Assembly (NCBI GenBank): GCA_033439685.1
Contig: JAUEDM010000007.1
Span: 1,550,001-1,614,000 of the forward strand
Reading direction: 5' to 3'
DNA length: 64,000 bases
DNA from: Apodospora peruviana
Taxonomy: Eukaryota > Ascomycota > Sordariomycetes > Sordariales > Lasiosphaeriaceae
Part shown: one piece after another, positions 45,200-58,800 of the stretch
Layout: the number at the start of each line of letters is the position of its first letter
Position numbering within the stretch: the stretch's first letter is position 1
Position numbers and translations under genes: made by a program
Notes under the pieces: model-generated
Databases searched by the model: none
Told to the model about the DNA's origin: nothing
The model's input: the letters and a program-made list of their open reading frames with translations, nothing else

Positions 45200-45305
45200 T
45201 ACCTTACCTACCTTAGCTTATCTAAGGTACCTATGCAGTCGATACCTACCTACCTGATGTAATCGTGGTGATCATGATCCAGGTGGCACATACCTACCTA
45301 GCATC
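45200..45305. repeat. ACCTACCT / AAGGTACC-rich stretch
   Basis: Within 100 bp the units TACCT or ACCTA occur about nine times, including CTACCTTACCTACCTTAG, TCTAAGGTACCTATG and TACCTACCTACCTG. Similar short palindromic ACCTA/TAGGT sequences occur at ~11174, 16521, 17231, 28652, 33118 and 63633, always outside coding sequence. Confidence 0.7.
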
Positions 45306-48300
45306 TATTTTAGGGGCCAGCCACTCTGGCAGCTTGTTCACATGCATACCAACCGTTTACTGTACAGAGGTGAGGCCCATCGCGGCAGCACCGTGGAAAT
45401 AAAGAGTACCTATTTATCTCACGATAATGCAAACGTCAAGAGCTGCCCTGCAGGTTACCTAGATAAGAGAGAGGCGATTTTGTCTGCTCTGCGTGGGTGC
45501 CCGGTTATGGTGGAGAGGAGGCGGCGGTGGAGGGGAATCTAGGTATGTATCATGCATCAAGCCTTCATGTCAGTGTCATTGCAGTGTGGTTCTCCCATAA
45601 ATCCGAATGCAGGTGTCTCACGCAAATGCGAAGTTTAGGTCGAGGTTGTCAACGGGCCGGTCCTCCAGGTCTGGCCTGTCTGTGTGTGGAGGGAGGAAAG
45701 GAAAAGAAGTAATCCGTAAAAGGGGTCGAAAGAGATGCATCTACCTAACCTTATTCGAATACTTTGTAGGCATCCAATCGGAGAGCTAAGCTTCTTGGTG
45801 TGAGTCAGGGCATCTTCTCGGGTACATTCGTGTCAGCAAGTGAGAGTCAGAAGTCTTTGGTATCCGTAGGGCGGTGGCGATGTTTCTCCGTTTGGGGTTT
45901 ATTCGTGCGGTGCGTTTGTGTCCTGTCACAGTCAGTCAGTCCATTTTTGACTCTCCAACAAACAGCAGGCCGCCTGCCATGGTTCCGGTGAGTGGCTGTC
46001 AGCGGTTGTAGTACTGAACCCGATGGGCAGCTTTTGTCTTCTCGAAGGGGTTCGGGCACACATACGATAACGCAGGTGAGCTTGTCCACTTGCTGGACCT
46101 CCCAGAGAAGCCAAACTACGTGAGCATTGTTGCCGTTTCCCTCTCCAGCAGCACAGCAGAAAAAGACACTGTGTACGGAAGTAGGTCGTCAACACCTTGG
46201 TTCCTTTATAGGTCGAGAAGAAACATCTCGCCAGTATCCGTGTTTGCTGCAGCCTGTATGTCCCGCCATAATACGGAATAACCAGTGATCTACATTTCAT
46301 GCAGTATTGCAAGGCTGTGTTTGCGAGTGTGTATGTGCCGCTTTGATGCGTTTTCTGGAACACACTTTCTCGGCATCCCCTGAACGGGAGGTTTCTATTG
46401 TCCCAAGTGAGCCCTCCTCTGATCGCCTTTGTCGCCCTTTCCCCCAGATCGACTGCACAGGATGGGTGTGGCGGGCGTACGAACATATTGCATCGGCTAA
46501 AACGGAGGCATGCAAAAGAACAATTCCAGAGGCGAGCTGTCGCTTTCTCTTGCAGATTACCAGGTATCCTGCCTTTGGAGCCGCCTGCCGACCAGATGGG
46601 CCGTGGGCCGTGGCGCGTTTGGCCCTTTGAGTGGTGTGGGAGAGGGGGCTGGGAGGTTCTGGCCTTGCGGAGTAATAGGTAGGTCGCGATCGCGTTGACC
46701 AACCAAGGGGGTCAGAGTGATATTAACAGTGGGGAGAGAATTCTCAATTATCCAGGTTGCATACCCTTTTTATATCGAATATTACTTTGCTTTCCTGGGA
46801 CTGTTGCTGCGCTGCGAGAAAGACCTCAGACCTTGGGCAGGAATTAAGGAACGTCAATCCCGAAACTGAAATTTCCTCCAGGGGTTGGTTGGTTAGGGAG
46901 CGTGGCACTGGGAGAATGCTCTGTACAACTGTGTGTGTACTGAACTTCATAACTCGATGTTGCTTCCGCTGTGTGTTCTGACGATAATCATCTTTTTGGT
47001 ATTTCAGACCTTTATTAAGCCAGAGCATTTCCAGTCAAATGCATCACGATGTTGAGAGTTGGAGAATTCCAGATCGGGTCCACACCTCACCCGCCTTGAA
47101 GGCCGTCTCGATGACATGGACGCCAGGCAGATGAGATGAGATCGGACGGTTTTTTTTTTGCGGACGGACGCGTCTTGCGTTTAAGCCGCGCAGGGGTCAT
47201 GCGGAGTGGCCTCCGCGTCGCTCCGAAGGCCCATCTGTAAATTTTATGGGGAAAGTTTTAGCAACCTAACTTGGGATGGAGAAAATCCAGCCCAGTCTCG
47301 AGGTTTTGCCGCCTAATTATTCACTTGCCTCAATCGTGAAATCAGAAGTTGATTCATTCACTGATGGCGAAATCTTGCCCTGTAGGCAAGGGTAGCCTCC
47401 TCCTAGGAGTGCTAGGTTCTTCTAAAATCCCCGGAAACCCATGCGATCCTCGCGTCACCACAGTCCAAGTGAATCCACTCCAAGTTAAGATACCTAGTGT
47501 ACTGGATGAATGACGCTCCACACCATTGGTGGGGGTGCATGGATACAGGTCCGTAACCGTACAGTATTGAAATCACTGGTAAGAAGAACGTGGTTCGCGA
47601 AGCTGCCTTGTAGATTCCGGTTGTTAGGCATAGGATATCTAGATGCCGACAAAGACACCAACCCCAAGGGCGGGACGTTTCTTTCTTACCGGTCTTTCGA
47701 GAAGCTTTCAAGGAAAGCCCGGGAGACGGGCTTGACGGTATCTTCGAATAAAGCACTCGCAAGGAGGAGAAACCCTTTCGGCTGCCCACCATAGGACTGA
47801 GTGCGCTCAAGAGCCGGTGGTCATAATCCGGCCGACGGCGCATGAGGCCGGTCAATTGGCGTCGGCTACGGAAGTCGACGGTTTCCAGATAGCATCTCGG
47901 TACTATAGGTAATAATCAGCACATACCGAAGTAAAGTTAAAGCAGCAGCACCACCACCACCAAAACTCAATCGGATCAAAATTTGCAGCCATGTGCCGAA
48001 GCGACAGTGGAGGTATCCGTACATACGAAGTTCAGTACTTGAGTCGCCAGAGTGTTGCCCTAGGCTTGGTCGTGCCATCATTGACAAGATCAAGGTTTCC
48101 CGACAGCCGAAGACTTTGGCAGCTAGAAGCATATATCAGGCCAGCCCCTCCTCTCTCTGCCTATTGGTTCACCGTTCTCTGGATGTCGTCCAAAGTGGTT
48201 GAGGGTTGCCGTCCGGAATGCAAGCCGGTTGAGGCTGTTCTTGCAGGTGAATGACGTGCTGTACTAAAAGACACTTACATTCATTCATTCACTCACTCAC

Positions 48301-49070
48301 TTCTGGGGAATGAACACCGTGGACCAGCGTAACCGTGGGCACCAGCACTTTGCCCGGGCACCACGCGCGAGCCAATCAGAACACAGGTACCGCCAGCTTA
48401 CTTTTGCAGCGCGACGGGTACTTCGTACTTGGGGCGTGCCCAGAACTCTGTGTCCCCGAAGCCACACGCCCCCCTTCCCTCGCCAACTAAGAGCGTCTTC
48501 CCCCAAAAAATTTTTGGCCCTTCCTTCTTTTTTTCCCACCACCTTTCACATCATCTTGTGAACGAACCCAACGGAGGAATCTTTTTTCGCCTCGGGTTCC
48601 CTTTCTCACCCATAATATCATTTGTACTCTCCTTCTCGAGCTCGTCTCCAGAGGTTAGAGATTACATCTCCACTCTTCTTAATTGCGAGTGTTGGAGCAC
48701 CTGGATCCAGCCCAGCCGAACACTTCCTGTCTCGGTCGGCCCTCGCCATTTTGCGACAAAACCCACTACGCTCTTTGACCTTAGAGTTTTTGCGTCAACC
48801 GCCTCAGGTTTCCCAAACCACCACACCACCCTAATCAAACCGAGTCTGTCGCGCCAAAAAGTCCATCTTTGACTTAGGCGCCTCATCGCACGGATCCGAT
48901 AGGAATCATTTCCCTCATCGCCCCGACAGTCATTCTCTTGTCTGCGCGTCATCATCGTCGGATTTGACATTCGACTTGAATTCGGACTTCGCCTCAGTCT
49001 TCCTTCCTCCCGTTCGCGCACCCAGAGAGCAGTAAGAAGAAGCACGGCTTTCGAGCGACCGATCACACTT

Positions 49071-52000
49071 ATGACTTCCACTGCGAGTCAAAATCCTCAA
49101 ATCCCGGCGCCATCCTCATCAGCTTCAGCAGCGACGTCGTATGCTTCCGCAGCCGGTGCGAACAAGAAGCCGACATCAGCGCCGCTGATTGCGACGGGAT
49201 CCCATCCACCTGTGGTGGTTGGATCCTCTATCCCCGCCGCACAGAATGGAAAACCCTCCGCCTCGCCGGTAAACGGCCGGCCCAACATTCCTCCAGCCGT
49301 CCCTGCCGTCGCCGCGCCCATTGTCCGTGGTAACTCGTCAATCAACGGCGGAGCAATTGACCATACCCGGAAGAGCTCCGTCACCATCAGTGCGAACGCT
49401 CCTTCTAGCCATATCGCCAACGGCGGACCAGTTGGCGGCCCCAAGGTTGTGCCCAAGTTTGGCTTCGAGTCGCCTGCTATTGCTCATAGCACTCCACAAC
49501 CCGCCGGCTCAATGCCTATCCCGATTCCGGGTGCTAGAGTGCCATCTCCAGCACACTCACCCTCGCCCATTCCGCAACTCCCACAGCAGAGTGGCGGTCA
49601 ACGGGCTCCGTCAAACACACAGGCACCGGTCACATTCGGGAGCTTCCCCGGCGAGAATGATGTAAGCTGACCTCGATTATTTCCCCCTTCTTGGCTAAAT
49701 TTTAACAAATCTCTCTTTAGCGCCATATGAAGCAGCCCTCAGTCTCTCACCCTGTCTCAATGGGACAGAGCCATGCGAGACGGGACTCGCAGGCTTCGGC
49801 CCATGGCGAGTCGGTCGGCCACATGGGACCTGGACACCCTCGAGGTGGCTACCAAGGCCAACGTGGCGGTCGCGGTGGTAGTTTCAACCCGGGTTACAAC
49901 AACACAATGGGTTTCCCGCCTAGATCATTCCCTGGTCAGAATGCTAGCCGTGGTGGCATGGCTCCCCATTATCAAGCTCGGGGAGGTAACCAGCAGTTTC
50001 CCAACTCACCACAGCCCTCGCGTGCTAGTCCAGCTACACAGCCGGCAATGCCGCATCACGGAACACCCACCATGGCGTCGGCTGCGTTGGCGCCGAATCA
50101 GTCATATTATCCTCCGGCTATGAATATGTACCCACCACACCAACAAGTAAAGACCCCATTTACCAATGATTATTCTTCCCACAAGTCTTTCAAGAAGAAT
50201 AAAGGCATGCGTCGGGATTACGAGAAACCATCTCATTCACGGCCGGCCAATTCTTCACACAAACAGTCGAGTAGCGAGCTCAACCATAGGCCTCGGTCCC
50301 AGTTCAAGCGTTGGGACTCGGGACAAGAATTCCATCATGATATGAACGGCGCTTCACACCAGCTGCCAGAATACTCTGATGGACAGTCTTCTCGTTACGG
50401 CTATATTCCCTGGCGCCCCGTTCCTGTTCTTCCTCCTACATTTATGGGACCCATGGAGTCCGTTGACTTGTCGCCAGAGAGCGGCGACTTTGAGAAGCAG
50501 CTGCTGACAGCTAAACAAAAAAAGCAGATAAACCCCCAATACGCCGTTAACCCGCTCGATAACTTCCAACGTATGCCGATGCAATATTACCCTGGGCAAC
50601 CGTACATGGCCCCTGCTCCCCAAAATGTTCCTCCTTTCCATCAACCTTATGTGGCCCCTGCCTACTCCCAGGGACCGCCAGTGGCTTCGGCCATGTCTCG
50701 TAACCCGTCACAGGTTTCCGATCGGCCGAGCTCTAGCACTGGCCAGAGCCAAGCACCTGCGATTGCCCAGGGCACACCCCAACAACGCTCCGCACAGCCT
50801 ACCCCGCCCGCGATCGTTTCATCCTCGTCAACATTTTCGCGGCCTAAGAAGAGTAAGGGGATTGTCATTAAGGATCAGCAGGGCAAGGTGGTGGATCTTA
50901 CTACATTCCACGCGCCTGCTTCTCCCTCGCCAAGCATTCATCAATCGAAGACACCTCCGGTCGTCGCCTCAACACCGACGCCCCCGCCAAAGCCTTCGAC
51001 ACCGTCGCATGCTCGGTCCGACAGCACTTCTCTTAACAAGACAGCAGAGCAGATTCAGAACGAATTCAGGGATGCGGTGTTGAAGTCAACCGTCGCTCCG
51101 TCAAAGGAGGAAGAGACTGCTAAGGCTTCCGCCGAGAAGGCTGCCGCCGAAGAGAAGGCGAAGGAGGAGGAACGCCAGAAGGAGGAAGAACGTCTAGCGG
51201 TCGAGAAGAAGGCAGCGGAAGAAGCTAAGGCCAAAGAGGAGGCTGAAGCTCAGGCTAAGGCAAAGGCTGCGGCCGAGGCAGAAGAAAAGGCCAAGGCTGA
51301 AGAGAAAGCCAAGGCTGAAGAGAAAGCCAAGGCTGAAGCCGAGGAGAAGGCTGAGGCCAAGGCGAAAGCTGATGCCGATGCTGCCGCTGCAGCGGAAGCT
51401 ACCAAAGAGCAAGAAAAGAAGGAGGAGAAGCCTTCCGCGGTGGACGAAGATGAGGAATTGGAGCGCATGATTCGCGAGATGGAAGAGGAAGATGCCCGCC
51501 GTGAGAAGGAGCAGGCAGAGATTACCGCCAAGAAGAAGGCTGCGGCTGAAGCCGCGAAAAAACTAGAGGACGCGAAGAAGCCGAAGAACGCCCAAGAGGC
51601 TGACGAAGAGCTTCGTCGCCAAGAGCGCGAAATGGAGCGCATTGAGGAGGAGCGCGAGCAAAAGCGCAAACAGAGGGAGGCCCAAGCTGCCTCCGGTGCC
51701 AAGGGTGAATCTGTAGCTGATCTCCTGGCGAAGAAGATCGATGATCTCAAGTTATCCGACAAGAAGGACACGCCCTCTGTGGACCCGGGTTCAGCCGCTG
51801 CCAACAAGGCCAGCGCTGCTGAGAAGACGAGAAGCAAGCCCGGCCCTCTCACTCTTGCGCCACTCAATACCAAACCTGTGGAGGCACCTCAGCCGAGCGC
51901 TGCACTTCAATCTCTCCGGTCCTCGCGCTTCCTCCATGGCGTCGAATATGACATCTACCCTGCCGGAATTGCCTCCCCCAACCCTGCTCTCAACCAGGCG

Positions 52001-53948
52001 GTTCAAAAGAAGGGCAAGGTGTTCAAGTACGACGCCCAGTTCCTGCTTCAGTTCCAGAATGTCTTCACTGAGCAGCCGTCTACTGAATTCCACCAACAAG
52101 TCAAGTCCCTCATTGGAGATTCGGATGGTTCTCGTTCTGCCTCCGCCCGAACTCCCGGTGCTGGATCTGGTAGACAAAACTCGAGGGCCAATGCACCCAC
52201 TGGCGGCTTCCCCCAGCAGGGCGCCATGGGCCAGTTTGGAACAGGGTCCACCAAGGCACTGCCTCCTGGAACCACATCGGAACAGCGATTTGCCATGTCA
52301 CAGGGCAACTCCTCCCGACCAGCTATGGGAGGAGGTATGGCTTTTGGTCGTAGTGCTTTCCCTGGGCCGCTTGCTCGCACTCCGTCATCAACCGGTGCTG
52401 GCGGTATCCCCAACTCCCCTCGCCAAGGTAGTCGACGCGGTGGCGGAAGCAAGAGGGATTACAATTCCAAGGGTGACGCACAGGCTGCTAAGGTCATGCC
52501 TCTTACCCAAGGACAGGACCTCAAGCCGATCACCACCTCGTCAACTGGCTGGAAGCCCATCAGTGTTGGGAATAGGGCCGCTGCAAATCCAGTAGCTGTT
52601 GCTACCCAGAATGGCCATCTTGATCCCGAGATGGTGCAGCGCAAGGTAAAGGCGGCCCTCAACAAGATGACGCCGGAGAAGTTCGACAAGATCTCGGACC
52701 AGATTCTTCAAATCGCCGGACAGTCCAAGAACGAGCAAGATGGCCGTACGCTTCGTCAAGTCATTCAGCTCACATTCGAGAAGGCTACCGATGAAGCTCA
52801 TTGGGCATCTATGTATGCCAAGTTCTGCAAGCGGATGCTTGAGATGATGAGCCCCGAGATCCGTGATGAGAACATCCTCGACAAGGCAGGCAATGTTGTT
52901 AGCGGTGGTGCTCTGTTCCGGAAATATCTGCTCAACAGGTGTCAGGAAGAATTCGAGCGCGGTTGGAAGGTTGATCTGCCGGAGACACAGGGCAAGGCTG
53001 GTGAGGCTGTCCTCCTCTCGGATGAGTACTACGTTGCTGCGGCTGCCAAGCGACGTGGCTTGGGTCTCGTCCAGTTCATTGGCGAGCTCTACAAGCTCGG
53101 TATGTTGACTGAACGCATCATGCACGAGTGCGTGCGCAAGCTGCTCGAGTTCCAAGGAATTCCAGATGAGGCTGAGATTGAATCTCTTACCAAGCTCCTG
53201 AGGACTATAGGTGGCAATCTCGATAGCACTGACAAGGGTCGACCTATGATGGAGGCTTACTTCCAGCGCATCGATAGCATCATCCAGCTTCCGGAACTTC
53301 CCAGTCGTCTGAAGTTCATGTTGATGGACATCAAGGATTTGCGCAGGAACCGCTGGGCCTCCAAGGAGCAAAACAAGGGCCCCAAGACACTGGAAGAGGT
53401 CCGAGCTGAGGCCGAGGCGGCAGCAGCTCAGAAAGCCGCCGAGAGCGCTCGCAGCAACCAGCGTGGTGGTCCCGGAGGACGTCCAGGTGGCGGTCGCGGC
53501 GACAACCGCAACTTTTCGTACACCCAGGCCGCGCCCAATACGGTTGGCATGGACGACCTACGGCGCCTCAAGGGCACCTCAAGCCGCTCATCCAGCCAGA
53601 CTGTCTCATTTGGACCGACATCCATGTTCAACTCCCGCAGCAATAGTGGCCGGCGAATGGGAGGACCTGGTGGTGCTTTTGGCCGCGGTGGCGAGGACTC
53701 TGGTGCCTCGTCACGCACTGGCACACCGCCTACTCGAGACCGCGATTCAGTTGCGCACACGAACGCATTTGGGTATGTTTTATCCACCAGTCTGAAATCC
53801 AATATTGTGTAAACATGGCTGACATGAAAACAGCCTTCTTGCCGATACTGGAGAGAACCCAGCTTCACCCCCCTCGACCGCTGCATCCCCGGCAATGTCC
53901 AAGGTGACACTGGACACGGCGGCGAGCAGCGAGAAGAAGGAGGAGTAG
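49071..53948 (+). CDS. TIF4631: translation initiation factor eIF4G
   Basis: Three exons, 49071-49661, 49721-53772 and 53834-53948, give 1585 aa. The N-terminus is Ala/Pro/Ser- and Gln-rich with RGG repeats (GGYQGQRGGRGG). A segment KKSKGIVIKDQQGKVVDL fits the eIF4G block IxIxD..GK that precedes or overlaps the poly(A)-binding protein site. A long Ala/Lys/Glu helix spans ~residues 660-880. The eIF4E-binding motif YxxxxLL is YDAQFLL at ~967. The MIF4G domain (VQRKVKAALNKMTPEKFDKI to LTERIMHECVRKLLEF) binds eIF4A. The C-terminus is an RGG/Ser-Arg-rich RNA-binding region with MDDLRRLKG. eIF4G bridges cap-bound eIF4E, eIF4A, Pab1 and the 40S subunit in the cytoplasm. Like other fungal eIF4G it lacks the second and third HEAT domains of animals. 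Confidence 0.96.
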
Positions 53949-55874
53949 AGGGTTCCCTTCCATTACATAAAACGGTGTATTGCATTCCGGACTTGTGCAT
54001 AGACCGGGCGGGTTGGTCATTTGCATTTGCGGCGGGTTCTTAAAATGCGTTCTCTCTCAAAAGTCTGCGCCCTTTCTCATTCATGATACCTCACCACGAT
54101 AGATTCACCATAGAAACTGGCCCCACAGACATATTTCCATTATCATTTAGTTTTTTTATTCTCCTCTTCTCCTGCGGAGCTGGGATGGGCCCTTACCCTT
54201 TTCACTTCCACCCTTGTGTTGATTATGATGTGTTTTTTACAAAGTCTGTATGCATCTTTCTGTTGCCTTTTTGCTCGGTGCTGCTTTCTTATTGCTGGAT
54301 GGCCATTCCTAAGGGTCCACAAGTGGATGAGGACGGTGTCAGTTGAAAACCTGGGTGTTAGCGTGCTTATCTCGATTTTAATAACATGCGCGATGCTTTC
54401 TTCTTCTTGACCATGAATTGCGTACCTTTGGTAATGCTCGGCCTGTCTTTTCACGGGTTGTCTGTCCCAACTCATTCAGGGTTATCGACCAGCTCGTTTT
54501 GACTACCTAGCTCAGAGTTATGGATCATCGAGAGATGGGATCTGATGGGGTGGGTCGAGACTTGTACTGGTCCTTTGCTCTTTGCTGCTATGCGGGTGGC
54601 CAGGCTGGTGAGGTGATCATGATCCATACATGTGTCCATCAGGCCGGAGCCGGAGTGGATTAGCCGGGACGGTATAGTTCTGAGTTTCTGACAAGGACAA
54701 GGAGGGATACAGAGGATTGGGTCGTTCTCTGGCAATATATGTACGCACGAACCTCTTGCTTTGAACACCCCAAGGTTTTTTTTTTCTCAGTTTCTTTTCC
54801 TCTCCCTTTCTCTTTTTTTCATATCTTATCGTGGTGGGGTTTCTTTGAGAGAAGTAAACAAAACATTATGGGCAGGGAGGGATGTTGAGGACGGGTGATC
54901 AGTCATCCATCGGTTTTTCAAATTCCGGTGGCGTTTTGTCGATTGATCATGGAGGGGAGTGGGAAGAAACGAGAAGAAAAGAGAGGAGATTTGGTAGCAA
55001 GCAGCACACCACATACACGCATATTAAATGGGTTTGAGGGTCATCAGCGTTCGACATCGAGGTTACCTGAGTTAAAGAAGGTATATATATATCAGATCAT
55101 ATCGTATCAGACAAGGATAGTAAGGAGGGCAGAGCAGAGCAGAGGAGTTAGGGCAGATATTTCGAGAGGGGGAAGTAGAGAGGAGATTGATAACGCTGTG
55201 TTTCCTGCCTGAGTTGTTGTTTGTTATCGTATGTAGACTGGGTACTGTTACCAAGTTTCTGCAGAAGTTGACATTCTCATTACTTTTATTCGTGTCTCGA
55301 TTCATTACTACGATTGCTGCTGTTCTGGCTCACTGGATGGCTGGTTACATGAGGGACCTATGGATGTACGTCGGTTGTTTGTATATATTTTTCAGTCTAG
55401 CTACGCAGGAGTTTCTTCTCTTCTCCATTACATATACATATATATATATATATATACATATTTACCACCAGTCCGTACAAAAAACACAACGTTGGTGGAT
55501 TGATTTCCGTTGCAATGAGAAGACCATACACTTTCGCTACCGAGCAATGTTCGGTTAAACACTACGGGCTTATAAAAAGCAACGAAGACACGCAAGACAT
55601 ACTTAAGCATGATATTGACCGATCCTGCCTTGCAAACTCATAATTAAAGCCTCGACTGACAGTAAGCGACTGAGTATACACATAGCCCAAGCAAACAAGG
55701 AAAGAGAGGGAAAAGAACATAATCATCCTCCCCGAGTTGACCAAGCCACCGAACGCCGATTAGATCCATGATATCTTGCACACCAACCCGCATCAACCAA
55801 GTACGTCATGGCTCTACCCCCAAATCGCATATACAAGCCAAGCAGAACTTCACCTGTCAAAGTAGTACCCAAAA
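53949..55874. other. convergent intergenic region, eIF4G / POL1
   Basis: 1.9 kb between convergent genes, T-rich on the left and AT-rich on the right, with a (TA)n microsatellite at ~55432-55456. No ORF with family features is visible; 3' untranslated regions are expected at both ends. Confidence 0.55.
55432..55456. repeat. (TA)n microsatellite
   Basis: An almost perfect TA dinucleotide run with one or two C interruptions, in non-coding DNA. Confidence 0.9.
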
Positions 55875-58800
55875 TCAAACAGCAACAAAACCCAACTTGG
55901 CAAACAGCGTGTCCATCGCCACCCACTGTCTTCCGCACTTATCCAGATACTTCTCCACAACACCTCTAACCGTATCAAACCGAGCACGATTATGTTCCGC
56001 TAGCGCGAGTATCTTTTCCCTGTTCTCGGGCGCAACGGCTTGCCCTTCCCCACCTTCGCCAGCAGCAGCACTACTGCCAGTAGCCTTGGCTTTCGCCTTC
56101 TCCACGTCCCACAGGCTTGCAAAGTAGACAAGCTGGTTGTAGATATCCCTCTCCCCAACCTCATACCGCATCCTGCCCAGGCAGTCCCTGGCCAAGCCCT
56201 TGGGGCCGAGACACCGGCTGCCGTAGACGCTCATCTGCCGCGTGCGGTTGCCGCAGCTCGAGTCGTCGCACACCAGCCAGCCCTCGTAGTACCGGGCCGT
56301 CTGGGCGCGGATGGCGGTCTCGATCTGCGCGAGGACGGACAGTGTCGATAGGGTCACGCCGCACGACGGGCACGTCACGCCGGACGGGGAGATACGCTCG
56401 AGCGAGCCGAGGAGGCCCTCGAAGGGGGCGGACTTCTTGCAGCTGCGGCAGCGTAGCGATAGCCGCGCGCAATCAGCGAAGCGGACGCTGTCTGGGATCT
56501 GCGACTCGAGCGGGTGGATCTCTAGGTCGTTGCTGCCGCCTGCGTTGCCGCTGCCGCTGCTGTTGTTGGCGTAGCGCCGCACGTCGAGGCCGAGGTTCTC
56601 GGCCAGCTGAGCGGTCGAGGTGCCGACGATGTTGGCACACAAACGCTCAACGGGCGGGAATATCTGCTTGCCGATGTACCATTCGACGTCCGGGGTGAGG
56701 TTCTTGTCTGCCTTGACGTCCTGGGGTGTGTAGGCGCGCTTAGCTGGGGCCTCGGACGTCGTCTTGCTATCGCCAGTAATGATATATGAGATGACGTCAC
56801 CCTTGCGCACCGTCTTGCCACGGGACAGCTCGCGGAGCGCGACCTGGACCTGCGGCATGCTGTCGGCATTAGGGTACTCGGTTGGCGCCTTGCCGAGCTG
56901 CGTGAAGATGATGTACTTTTGCTCGGGAATGGCCTGCTCGCGCATCTTGGCGGCCGTCTCGCGCAGATACTCGTGGATCCGCTGGACAGACACCTCGGTA
57001 TCGTCGCCAGAAAGAATCTCGTTGAGGATGCGACTCGAGATCTCCTTTGACAACCCGCAATACTCACGACGCTTCATGTCCAGACCCTTGACCTCCATCT
57101 TCTCGATGAATTTGCCATCGGCTTCAACCATGTTGATGGCTGCATACTTCTTCTTGGCCTGGAGAAGGATACGGCGGAAGACGTTGTCGATATCAATTTC
57201 TAACAGTCTGTAGCGTTCGTTGACGGCTTTCTTGAACTTGTGGCCGACCTTGTACGCGTCGGCGACATTGTCCACATTGGCGTTGATCATGACGGAATCT
57301 GTGTCGCCGTAGATGACCTGGAGGTTCTCACTCTCTGCCAGTTCCTTGGTGTTGCGGAGAATCTCACGGCCCTTGTACGTGGTGAGTACAGCAAGCGGTC
57401 GGGCATAGAACCGCGACTTTGTGTATCCCAAACAGCCGTACATAGAGTTGGCGGTTAACTTTAGGGCAAGCTGCTTGATATCCCAAGTGGCGAGCTGCTC
57501 TGGCGTCGCACTCTTGTCTTTCATCAGGCTCTTGACTGCTTTTCTGCGGCTGACCAGCGTAGCGATGAGCTTGGGAAGAACGCCTTGACCTTGCTCGCTC
57601 GGCACTTCGGGCACCACGTCTTCTTCGTCAGAGTTCGACTGTTTACTTGTCAGAGAAAGCATATGAAAAGAGCCGAGACCTAGTTACTTACCACTGCTGA
57701 TCGATTAACTGTTGTGAAGCAGATGTTGAACTCTTGAATAATAGACGGATAAAGCGAGTTGAAGTCCATGACGAGGACGAACTTGTCATAAAGACCCTTT
57801 TCAGGCTCGAAGACGAGACCTCCCTTGTACTTGTCCTTTTTCTTACCCTCGCCGCCCTCCTCTTGGTACTCTTCGTCGGGGCGTGGCCGTCCTTTGAAGC
57901 CAGGCTTATCCGGGCATATGTACTTGTTCCGGTGGAATTCGTGGAGCAGAATGTACTCGTTGCGCTCGGCGCGTGTTCCGGTGAGAGTTCTCGCCCATGA
58001 ATTGCCTGCGAGTTCGGTAAGGACCTTGGTGAGAGGAAGAATCTGCACCCTGAGGGCTAGGGCTGCGATGAAGTATGTGTCTGTTTCCACATGCGTCACG
58101 TAGTCCATAAACCCATCCTTTGTGTTTGCCCAGGTCTTTAGAGCGACCTCATTGTCAACATCACGGCGGCGATCCCCGCCGGCGAGATAGAGACTGGCCA
58201 TTTCAGTCAAGCTCCACGACTGGCACTTAAACATGACCGACTTGCCGGCATCGTTGGCAAGATCACAGAGCAGACGCCCGGCCATGACCTGACGTTCAGC
58301 AAATACATTGCCACCAACCTTTCCGATAGATCCTGGCCACTGGGTCCGCCTGAGCCGGCCAAGGCGAGACCACTGCGGTGTCTTCTTCTCGTGGAGGCGG
58401 TTGAGAAGAATGCTGTAATCGACACCTTCGAGCTGGTGTCCAACAATGACATCCGGGTCGACAACATCAACCTGGGCAAGGAAGAAACTTAAGATACCTG
58501 CCTCTTGCCTTTCGAGCTTGAGCAGTCCTTTTCTCCTCTCTTTCGCCATTGTCTCGAAACCAAGAGGGAATGCATTGCCATATGGCCGGATGACAGTAAA
58601 TGTACGGCATGGGAGTTTGTCGGCAGGAGTTGTGTCGCTCAGGGACACGTCATTGTATATCCTCGCGCTGATGGCGAGAATCTCTTGTTTATTGTCTTTG
58701 ACATTGAACGCCGTGCGCAATGCAATGCTCATGAGAGTTAGGGGTGGGGCTTCCAGATTTTCGGTTTCACTAACTACTGAAACCATGTTCGGGTGCTCCA

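Larger units (their letters stand above)
44785..49070. other. large gene-free region upstream of eIF4G
   Basis: At 4.3 kb this is the widest gap in the window. I could not support any gene: the longest frame, 46702 down to 45932 on the minus strand, begins without ATG and has no family motif. It contains a run of about 16 G at 44882-44897, an ACCTACCT/AAGGTACC-rich stretch at 45200-45302, and (CAC)n near 47950. The last ~800 bp are C/T-rich and probably the eIF4G leader and promoter. The rest may hold non-coding RNA, a decayed element or nothing. Confidence 0.5.

Noticed and set aside
45932..46702. 256-codon open frame on the minus strand
   Set aside because: It lacks an ATG at its start, has no recognisable domain, and its composition resembles translated non-coding DNA.
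51250..51873. 207-codon frame on the minus strand opposite eIF4G
   Set aside because: Ser/Ala/Phe/Leu-rich shadow of the Lys/Glu/Ala repeat coded on the plus strand.
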